The position numbers and the translations under genes were made by a program. 5,113 nucleotides of DNA from Bacillota bacterium (lineage in GTDB: Bacteria > Bacillota_A > Clostridia > Peptostreptococcales > Anaerovoracaceae): positions 1 through 5,113 of the forward strand of contig JAFTHD010000225.1 of assembly GCA_017457585.1 (NCBI GenBank), given 5' to 3'. The notes under the pieces were generated by a model. That model was not told the DNA's origin, ran no database searches, and was given only the letters and a program-made list of their open reading frames with translations. Below, piece by piece: positions 1-5,113 of this stretch (the first letter of the stretch is position 1; every line of letters starts with the position of its first letter).

Positions 1-1793
1 CCGCCCATGCCGCTCATGTCAGGGCCAGGACCTGCTGTTCCGGCCTGCTGCTGAGCCTGAGCCTGCTGGTACAGCTTCGCTGAGATCACGTGATACTTCT
101 CTGTGAGCGCCTCAGTCTTAGCCTTGATATCCTCAATGTTGTTGGCGTTGAGTGCTGACTGGAGTTCATCCTTCGCTGAAGTGATGTCGTTCTTCTCATC
201 CTCTGAAAGTGCGCCTTCCAGATCCTTCAGGTTCTTGTCAGTCTCATAGATGAGCGTCTCAGCCTGGTTTCTGATTTCAACTTCTTCTTTTCTCTTCTTA
301 TCCTCTTCAGCGTACTGTTCAGCTTCCTTAACCTTTGCCTGGATTTCTTCGTCTGACAGCTTCGTCGATGAAGTGATGGTGATGCTCTGCTCCTTGCCTG
401 TTCCCAGATCCTTAGCGCTTACGTTTACGATACCGTTTGCGTCGATATCGAAGGTAACTTCGATCTGCGGTACGCCACGTGGGGCTGGTGGAATTCCTGT
501 AAGCTGAAATCTTCCGAGGGTGATGTTTCCGGCTGCCATATCTCTCTCACCCTGCATTACGTGGATATCTACTGCAGCCTGGTTGTCTGCTGCCGTTGAG
601 AAGATCTGACTCTTCTTTGTAGGAATTGTCGTATTTCTCTCGATGAGTCTTGTAGCTACGCCGCCCAGCGTCTCAATGGAAAGGGAAAGCGGAGTGACGT
701 CCAGAAGGAGTACGTCGTTTACTTCACCTGTGAGTACGCCGGCCTGAATTGCTGCACCGATTGCTACGCATTCGTCAGGGTTGATTCCCTTGAACGGCTC
801 CTTGCCTGTGATTCTCTTCACTGCCTCCTGTACCGCCGGAATTCTCGTTGATCCGCCAACCAGGATAACCTTTGAAATATCGCTGTTTGAAAGTCCTGCG
901 TCAGCCATTGCCTTCCTCATCGGCTCAACTGTCTTGTTTACGAGATCCTCTGTAAGCTGATCGAACTTCGCTCTCGTAAGGTCGATGTTCATGTGCAGAG
1001 GGCCATTCTCATTTACAGTGATGAACGGAAGGTTGATGTTTGTAGTCTGCGCACTTGACAGTTCCTTCTTTGCCTTCTCTGCTGCCTCTCTCAGTCTCTG
1101 GAGAGCCATCTTGTCGTTTCTCAGGTCTACGCCGTTTTCCTTTGCAAAGGAGTCTGCCAGGAAGTTGAGCACAGCCTCGTCGAAGTCATCTCCGCCCAGC
1201 TTGTTGTTGCCGTTTGTAGCCAGTACTTCAAATACGCCGTCACCCAGCTCGAGGATGGATACATCGAATGTACCGCCGCCCAGGTCGTAGATGAGAATCT
1301 TGTGGGAAGACTCTTCCTTATCGAGGCCGTATGCCAGGGATGCTGCCGTAGGCTCGTTGATGATTCTCTTAACGTCCAGACCTGCGATCTTGCCGGCATC
1401 CTTTGTAGCCTGCTTCTGGCTGTCTGTAAAGTATGCAGGAACTGTGATTACAGCTTCCGTTACCTTCTCGCCCAGGTAGCTCTCAGCGTCAGCCTTCAGC
1501 TTACCCAAGATGATTGCGGAAATGTCCTGCGGTGTGTACTTCTTGCTGTCGATCTCAACAGTATAGTCAGTACCCATGTGTCTCTTTATGGATGCGATCG
1601 TTCTCTCCGGGTTTGTGATGGCCTGTCTCTTAGCCGTCTCACCAACCAGTCTTTCGCCGTTCTTTGCAAAACCAACTACCGATGGAGTGGTTCTGTTACC
1701 TTCCGCATTTGCGATTACTACAGGTTCGCCGCCTTCGAGCACTGCGACGCACGAGTTAGTAGTTCCTAAATCGATTCCTATTACTTTTCCCAT
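1..1793 (-). CDS. dnaK: Molecular chaperone DnaK (Hsp70), C-terminus cut by window edge
   Basis: ATP-dependent cytoplasmic Hsp70 chaperone that binds exposed hydrophobic peptide segments and cycles with DnaJ and GrpE. I read 597 uninterrupted codons from the ATG at 1793, preceded by AAGGAGG with 7-nt spacing. The ATPase domain spans about residues 1-355: phosphate-1 motif IDLGTTNS (7-14), catalytic Lys70, INEPTAA (145-151), DLGGGTFD (170-177, Thr175 matching E. coli Thr199) and VGGSTRIP (312-319). The linker VLLLDV (361-366) leads to the beta substrate-binding domain (about 367-475, pocket Val408), then a helical lid and a Gln/Ala/Gly-rich tail. The 24-residue insertion of E. coli DnaK after residue 75 is absent, as in Gram-positive homologues. 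Residue 372 is Ser where the family normally has Gly (SLGIET). The frame is still open at base 1; the family usually runs 605-640 residues, so only a short tail is missing. Arg codons are almost all AGA, fitting high expression. It is the third gene of the hrcA operon, 38 nt after grpE. Confidence 0.98.
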   Translation of the reverse strand, partial: MGKVIGIDLGTTNSCVAVLEGGEPVVIANAEGNRTTPSVVGFAKNGERLVGETAKRQAITNPERTIASIKRHMGTDYTVEIDSKKYTPQDISAIILGKLKADAESYLGEKVTEAVITVPAYFTDSQKQATKDAGKIAGLDVKRIINEPTAASLAYGLDKEESSHKILIYDLGGGTFDVSILELGDGVFEVLATNGNNKLGGDDFDEAVLNFLADSFAKENGVDLRNDKMALQRLREAAEKAKKELSSAQTTNINLPFITVNENGPLHMNIDLTRAKFDQLTEDLVNKTVEPMRKAMADAGLSNSDISKVILVGGSTRIPAVQEAVKRITGKEPFKGINPDECVAIGAAIQAGVLTGEVNDVLLLDVTPLSLSIETLGGVATRLIERNTTIPTKKSQIFSTAADNQAAVDIHVMQGERDMAAGNITLGRFQLTGIPPAPRGVPQIEVTFDIDANGIVNVSAKDLGTGKEQSITITSSTKLSDEEIQAKVKEAEQYAEEDKKRKEEVEIRNQAETLIYETDKNLKDLEGALSEDEKNDITSAKDELQSALNANNIEDIKAKTEALTEKYHVISAKLYQQAQAQQQAGTAGPGPDMSGMG

Positions 1794-1800
1794 TTTATTT

Positions 1801-1807
1801 CCTCCTT
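1801..1807 (-). promoter_or_regulatory. Ribosome binding site of dnaK
   Basis: On the minus strand this reads AAGGAGG, a full match to the anti-Shine-Dalgarno core, 7 nt before the dnaK ATG. It fixes the start and fits strong independent translation of dnaK after the 38-nt grpE-dnaK gap. That gap shows no promoter, terminator or hairpin. Confidence 0.85.
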
Positions 1808-1831
1808 AATGGTTTCATATCAGCTTCTTAT

Positions 1832-2449
1832 TTAACCTACTACTTTTACCATGGTAGGTCTTATTACTTTACCGTTTAATGTGTAGCCCTTCTGCAGAAC
1901 GCCCGAGACCTTTCCGCTTTCGTACTCCTCCGATGCCTCGGTCATTACAGCGTTGTGCAGGTTCGGATCGAAATCCTCTCCCAGAGCTGCGATCTCAGCC
2001 AGCCCCGACTTTTCGAGAACGTCGGTAAGCTGCTTGAATATGAGCTGCATGCCCTCTTTGAAGCCTTCATCTCCGGCTTCCTGTTCGAGGGCCCTTTCGA
2101 AGTTGTCCAGCACCGCCAGAAGCTCCGTAACAATCTTCTCATTGGCGTACTGATAGAGGTCTGTCTTTTCCTTTGCGACCCTCTTCTTATAGTTCTGGAA
2201 GTCCGCCATGAGCCTCATGTACCTGGTGCTCTCATCTTCCTGCTCTGCCTTCTCAGATGCTTCCTCCGCCTTTGCCTCGCCTTCCGTCTCAGATGACTCT
2301 CTTTCCTGCTCGGCAGCGTCCTCCGCTTCCTTTCCGGCCTCTTCTGTTCCCTGGTCTGCGGCCTCACCTGCCGCATCCTTTATATCATCAGCCGCACTGT
2401 TTTCAGGCGTCTGTGCTTCTGTCTTGATTTCTTCTTCAATCGTTATCAT
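1832..2449 (-). CDS. grpE: Nucleotide exchange factor GrpE
   Basis: Co-chaperone that releases ADP from DnaK and so resets its substrate-binding cycle; it acts in the cytoplasm as a dimer. The product is 205 residues. Residues 1-75 are a Glu/Asp/Ala-rich, low-complexity and probably disordered tail. About 76-125 is the long dimerising helix, with the family pattern RLMADFQNYKKR (79-90) and LLAVLDNFERAL (110-121). From about 160 comes the C-terminal beta domain that contacts the DnaK ATPase domain, with FDPNLHNAV (160-168) and the signature VLQKGYTLNGKVIRPTMVKV (184-203). I chose ATG 2449 over the adjoining GTG 2452 because AAGGAG lies 6 nt from the ATG but only 3 nt from the GTG. The first 14 nt overlap the end of hrcA, suggesting translational coupling; dnaK follows after 38 nt. 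Transcription is expected from the CIRCE-controlled promoter upstream of hrcA. Identity is firm; only the start is slightly uncertain. Confidence 0.97.
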   Translation of the reverse strand: MITIEEEIKTEAQTPENSAADDIKDAAGEAADQGTEEAGKEAEDAAEQERESSETEGEAKAEEASEKAEQEDESTRYMRLMADFQNYKKRVAKEKTDLYQYANEKIVTELLAVLDNFERALEQEAGDEGFKEGMQLIFKQLTDVLEKSGLAEIAALGEDFDPNLHNAVMTEASEEYESGKVSGVLQKGYTLNGKVIRPTMVKVVG

Positions 2450-3485
2450 CACCGTCTCCTTCCGTTAATTTGAACGCCTCACTGATGTTCTCCGAGAGGA
2501 ACTCCATAACGGAGGTGACCTCTGCATACCTCATCCTCGTAGGCCCGATTACTCCTATCTTGCCCACCTGCTTGCCGTTCACGTGGTACGTGGCCGTGAT
2601 AAGGCTGCAGTCCTGAAGCGTTTCGTCGTCGTTTTCGTTGCCGATCGTGATTATGACTCCGTTGTCCCTGTTTATCAGCTTCTGCGTGAAATCCTCTTTC
2701 CTGTTGAGCATCTCAAAGAACATCTTCGCCTTATCAATGTCGCTGTACTCCGGAAGTGAGAAAATGTTCGTGTACCCATCCATATACAGGTTTACGTTGA
2801 GCATGTCCTCAAGGGTCTTTACAAAGCTCGGCACGATGGTCTCTTCGTACATGGCCATGGCCTCTGCATCGGACTTGACCGTCTCGATGATGTCCAGCGT
2901 CAGCGCTTCGCTTATGGTCTTGCCCTTGTAGTTGTAGGTCATGTTCTTGGAAAGCAGGCTCAGGGTCTCAGCCGAAACCGGCTTGTTGATCTTGAGCGCC
3001 ATGTTTGAGACCTTGCCGCTCTGGGACACGATCATGAGCACCACGGTTCTTTCGTCTACCGGCATCAGGTTGATGTACTTGAGCACGTCCTCATCCTGTC
3101 TCGGCGTCATAGCAAAGGCGGTCAGGTTCGTGATCTCAGAAAGTATGTGCGCCGCCCTCTCCACGATGTTCTCAAGCTCCGTAACGTTGTTGTAAAGGCT
3201 CTGAGCGATGGAATCCTTGATGGCAGGCGTCAGTTCCTGCTTGTCCATCATGCTGTCCACGTAGAGCCTGTAGGCCTTCTCCGAAGGCACCCTACCTGAA
3301 GAGGTATGAGGATGGCTCAGATAGCCCATGTCCTCAAGGTCCGACATCTCGTTTCTGATGGTTGCAGGGCTTATGCCCAGGTCGTAATTCTTTGACAGCG
3401 TCCTTGAACCTACCGGCTCTGCCGTCCTGATGTAGTCGTATATGATGGCCTGTAATATCTTCAGTTTTCTTTCACTTAAATCCAT
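2436..3485 (-). CDS. hrcA: Heat-inducible transcription repressor HrcA
   Basis: Repressor of class I heat-shock genes; it binds the CIRCE operator as a dimer, and in studied species its activity depends on the GroE chaperonin. The product is 349 residues, normal for the family. An N-terminal winged helix-turn-helix covers about residues 1-75, with the strongly conserved stretch VGSRTLSKNYDLGISPATIR (25-44) followed by HTSSGRVPSEKAYRLYVD (60-77). The middle (about 100-220) matches the GAF-like domain region, and the C-terminal family block is GKIGVIGPTRMRYAEV (308-323). The protein ends in a short acidic tail, DGDDND. The start is ATG 3485, with AAGGAGG 5 nt upstream. The frame can be extended to a TTG at 3515, but that codon lies inside the CIRCE spacer and has no suitable ribosome binding site. 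It is the first gene of the operon, directly behind its own operator, so it should be autorepressed. The 3' end overlaps grpE by 14 nt. Confidence 0.98.
   Translation of the reverse strand: MDLSERKLKILQAIIYDYIRTAEPVGSRTLSKNYDLGISPATIRNEMSDLEDMGYLSHPHTSSGRVPSEKAYRLYVDSMMDKQELTPAIKDSIAQSLYNNVTELENIVERAAHILSEITNLTAFAMTPRQDEDVLKYINLMPVDERTVVLMIVSQSGKVSNMALKINKPVSAETLSLLSKNMTYNYKGKTISEALTLDIIETVKSDAEAMAMYEETIVPSFVKTLEDMLNVNLYMDGYTNIFSLPEYSDIDKAKMFFEMLNRKEDFTQKLINRDNGVIITIGNENDDETLQDCSLITATYHVNGKQVGKIGVIGPTRMRYAEVTSVMEFLSENISEAFKLTEGDGDDND
2456..2461 (-). promoter_or_regulatory. Ribosome binding site of grpE, inside hrcA
   Basis: AAGGAG on the minus strand lies within the last codons of hrcA. Spacing is 6 nt to the ATG at 2449 and 3 nt to the GTG at 2452, which decides for the ATG. 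The same bases encode part of the acidic C-terminal tail of HrcA. Confidence 0.75.
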
Positions 3486-3490
3486 ATCGG

Positions 3491-3497
3491 CCTCCTT
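3491..3497 (-). promoter_or_regulatory. Ribosome binding site of hrcA
   Basis: AAGGAGG on the minus strand, 5 nt before ATG 3485, selects this start over the in-frame TTG at 3515. It lies only 4 nt after the CIRCE repeat, so a hairpin formed by that repeat in the mRNA would sit almost against it. Confidence 0.85.
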
Positions 3498-3501
3498 GTT
3501 G

Positions 3502-3528
3502 TTAGCACTCAACAAGTCCGAGTGCTAA
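3502..3528 (-). promoter_or_regulatory. CIRCE operator (HrcA binding site)
   Basis: The sequence is TTAGCACTC, a 9-nt spacer, then GAGTGCTAA: an exact match to the CIRCE consensus in both 9-bp arms and in spacer length. CIRCE is the known binding site of HrcA, which is encoded immediately downstream. It begins about 10 nt after the predicted -10 box, so bound HrcA would block initiation or promoter clearance. In the transcript it can fold as a 9-bp stem with a 9-nt loop in the 5' leader. Confidence 0.98.
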
Positions 3529-3538
3529 CCGCAATTTA

Positions 3539-3567
3539 AATGTAACACCCGTCAATACCAAAGTCAA
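3539..3567 (-). promoter_or_regulatory. Sigma-A-type promoter of the hrcA-grpE-dnaK operon
   Basis: On the minus strand the -35 is TTGACT (3562-3567), the spacer is 17 nt and the -10 is TACATT (3539-3544). The -35 matches five of six consensus bases and the -10 four of six. Transcription would start near 3531-3533, just before CIRCE, the usual layout for HrcA-controlled operons. The -35 begins 17 nt after the addA stop codon. The start site is inferred, not measured. Confidence 0.8.
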
Positions 3568-3584
3568 CACATTTCACGAAATTT

Positions 3585-5113
3585 TCACATCATTTTAATG
3601 AATTTTTTCAGGTGGAAAAGATAAAGATATGCTTCCTTGACCGGTTTCCCTCCGGCCCCTTCCAGCGCTTCTTTGTAAAGCTGGATCTGGCCCTCGTATC
3701 GCTCTCTTATGACGTCTTCCGTCTGACTCTCTCCTACGTAGCTGTTCTTGTAATCGATGAGGACGAATCCATCCTCCTCTTCAAAATAGCAGTCTATGAT
3801 GCCCTGCACTACGGTCTCTTCTCCGCCCATCTCCTTGGACATGATAAACTCCCGTTCCTTATACAGAACGGCTGCCTTTGCTGCTCTTATTCCAATGTCC
3901 GTTTCGAAGAATCCTGCGATGTCGCCGATGTTCACCGCCCGGTGCTCCGCTTCCGTAAGAAGCCCCTTCTCCTTCATCCCATCTGCCACGGACGCAACGT
4001 ACTCTTCTCCCAAGGCCCATGCCTTTGAGAAATCGATTCGCTCCATCACCGCGTGCATGGCAGTACCGATCTCTGCTGCGCTGAGCGGTCTCTCTTCTCC
4101 TGCAAAGAGTGCTCTTCCCAGCTGCACCCTCTTATCATCGCTCTCGTGGCTGTTTAACTGCGATACCGAGTACTTGGATCTGATATCGCCTCTGCTAAAC
4201 CTGTAAGCCGCGCTGAGCCTCCGATCGATCTCACGGAACTTCTCTTCGTCCCTTTCTTCCCTGCTCTTCACAATCAGCTCATCGATGGTAAGCCTGCTGC
4301 CCTGCTCCGCGCCGCCTTCCTCTGCAAACTCCGTCTCGAGCACGATATCAGCATCGGCACGGGAGAGGGGCCCGTACAGCATCTGAAGGGAGTTGGAATA
4401 CCCGATGATATTCTCATCCAGCGAATCCTCTTTGCCTACGGTTCCCGTTATGATGAGACTGTCCTTGGCGCGGGTCAGGGCCACGTAGAGCACGCGGACT
4501 TCCTCTTCCACGGCTTCTCTTTTTTTCTTTGCCTGTATCGCCTTCTGCAGAAGGGTCTTCCTGTGCCATCCCTCAGCCCTGTTCACGTGAGGCAGTCCGA
4601 TGGAATAGTCCTTGTGCATGGATATCAACTGGTCGCTCTTAGCGGAATTCAGCTTCTTTCCCACACCTGCCAGAATGACTACGGGGAATTCAAGGCCCTT
4701 GCTCTTGTGAATCGTCATGATCCTGACTGCATTTTCGCCGTCTCCGCCTGCGCTGGCTTCCGCCACCTTGATGTCGCTGTTCTTCATGGCCTCCACGTAC
4801 TCCAAAAATCCGTGAAGACCGCTGTAGTTTACAGTCTCAAACTCCGCCGCCTTTTCAACCAGCAGCCTCAAGTTAGCAATTCGCCTGCTTCCCACCGGAA
4901 GTCCGCTGCAGTAATCGAAGTACCCAGTGCTTTCCAGAATGGTCCTCACCAGTTCCTCCAGGGATACGGACATGTTCAGCTGCTTCCAGTAGGCTATGGT
5001 TTCAAACATGGCGGATATCTTATCCCTCAGTTCTACTTCCGGCCCCGTCTCCGCATAATCCTTCACCGCCTGATAGAAGCTTCCTTCTCTGCAAAATGTC
5101 CTGACAGCCGCCA
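3585..5113 (-). CDS. addA: AddA helicase-nuclease subunit (C-terminal part; 5' end outside window)
   Basis: ATP-dependent helicase/nuclease subunit A of AddAB, which processes DNA double-strand breaks for RecA-dependent repair and is the Firmicutes counterpart of RecBCD. The frame is open at the window edge and gives 508 complete codons (first at 5111-5109), the C-terminal two-fifths or so of a family near 1,200 residues. Residues are numbered from that first codon. The part shown starts in the second helicase domain: motif V region MTIHKSKGLEFPVV (132-145) and motif VI RVLYVALTRAKD (206-217). A RecB-family nuclease domain follows, with GTAMHAVME (His353), GIID (Asp440), LIDYK (Asp453, Lys455) and Gln475/Tyr479 of the QxxxY motif, so the catalytic set looks complete. 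The Walker A ATPase motif must lie in the missing part. GTG 5066 is internal, because family-like sequence continues upstream of it. The four-cysteine Fe-S cluster belongs to the partner AddB; no such cluster is seen here. The gene ends 99 nt before hrcA on the same strand, with no visible terminator. Confidence 0.95.
   Translation of the reverse strand, partial: AAVRTFCREGSFYQAVKDYAETGPEVELRDKISAMFETIAYWKQLNMSVSLEELVRTILESTGYFDYCSGLPVGSRRIANLRLLVEKAAEFETVNYSGLHGFLEYVEAMKNSDIKVAEASAGGDGENAVRIMTIHKSKGLEFPVVILAGVGKKLNSAKSDQLISMHKDYSIGLPHVNRAEGWHRKTLLQKAIQAKKKREAVEEEVRVLYVALTRAKDSLIITGTVGKEDSLDENIIGYSNSLQMLYGPLSRADADIVLETEFAEEGGAEQGSRLTIDELIVKSREERDEEKFREIDRRLSAAYRFSRGDIRSKYSVSQLNSHESDDKRVQLGRALFAGEERPLSAAEIGTAMHAVMERIDFSKAWALGEEYVASVADGMKEKGLLTEAEHRAVNIGDIAGFFETDIGIRAAKAAVLYKEREFIMSKEMGGEETVVQGIIDCYFEEEDGFVLIDYKNSYVGESQTEDVIRERYEGQIQLYKEALEGAGGKPVKEAYLYLFHLKKFIKMM

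Noticed and set aside
1302..1769. 155-codon open frame on the plus strand, together with frames at 250-507, 985-1290 and 1576-1809
   Set aside because: All lie antisense to the conserved, uninterrupted dnaK frame. Their translations are Ser/Leu/Cys-rich and match no family I know, and no good ribosome binding sites are seen.
1945..2468. Several open frames antisense to grpE or in its second minus-strand frame
   Set aside because: The repetitive GAG/GCC-rich acidic tail keeps other frames open by composition. Only the grpE frame carries family motifs.
3486..3515. TTG start at 3515 that would extend HrcA by ten residues
   Set aside because: The codon is in the CIRCE spacer and lacks a Shine-Dalgarno; ATG 3485 has AAGGAGG at 5 nt and gives the usual HrcA N-terminus.
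3502..3528. The 9-bp inverted repeat as a terminator for addA
   Set aside because: It is an exact CIRCE consensus and is not followed by a T-run; the AAGGAGG of hrcA comes directly after it.
3550..3555. TTGACG as an alternative -35 box
   Set aside because: At 16-18 nt spacing the -10 position falls on GC-rich bases at the edge of CIRCE with no TATAAT-like hexamer.
3612..4206. Two overlapping plus-strand frames (3612-4028 and 3796-4206)
   Set aside because: They are antisense to the nuclease region of addA, which carries intact motifs; no promoter or family-like sequence supports them.
5064..5066. GTG at 5066 as the start of a 493-residue protein
   Set aside because: The frame stays open to the window edge with AddA-like sequence before this codon, so the gene is cut by the window rather than starting here.
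1..5113. A previously undescribed system in this window
   Set aside because: Every stretch is explained by addA, hrcA, grpE and dnaK plus one regulated promoter region. No unexplained gap exceeds 100 nt, and there is no sign of insertion, foreign codon use or repeats.

Overview
The window reads as ordinary chromosomal core DNA from a low-to-mid GC Gram-positive bacterium (Firmicutes/Bacillota, most likely a Clostridia-type anaerobe). The evidence is the gene order hrcA-grpE-dnaK, a consensus CIRCE operator, strong AAGGAGG-type ribosome binding sites, an AddA-type (not RecB-type) recombination nuclease, and a DnaK lacking the roughly 24-residue ATPase-domain insertion found in E. coli DnaK. 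I cannot name a genus.

All four genes lie on the minus strand, so transcription runs from high to low coordinates. From 5113 to 3585 is the C-terminal 508 codons of addA, the helicase-nuclease subunit of the AddAB double-strand-break repair enzyme; its start lies outside the window. A 99-nt gap (3486-3584) follows. It holds a sigma-A-type promoter (-35 TTGACT, 17-nt spacer, -10 TACATT), a perfect CIRCE inverted repeat and a strong ribosome binding site. Then come hrcA (3485-2436), the heat-shock repressor that binds CIRCE; grpE (2449-1832), the nucleotide exchange factor, overlapping the end of hrcA by 14 nt; and dnaK (1793-1), the Hsp70 chaperone, cut by the window edge just before its C-terminus. 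dnaJ would be the expected next gene but is not visible.

The last three genes form a classical class I heat-shock operon with autoregulation. HrcA represses the promoter through CIRCE, and the operon makes both HrcA and the DnaK/GrpE chaperone machinery. addA is an unrelated DNA-repair gene lying directly upstream. No intrinsic terminator is visible between addA and the heat-shock promoter.

I found no tRNA, rRNA, mobile element, CRISPR array or new defence-type system. Long plus-strand open frames are antisense shadows of the conserved genes. Points worth a second look are small: the unusual addA/hrcA junction, the CIRCE hairpin packed against the hrcA ribosome binding site, a Gly-to-Ser change in the DnaK substrate-binding domain, the long acidic tail of GrpE, and the GTG-ATG double start of grpE.
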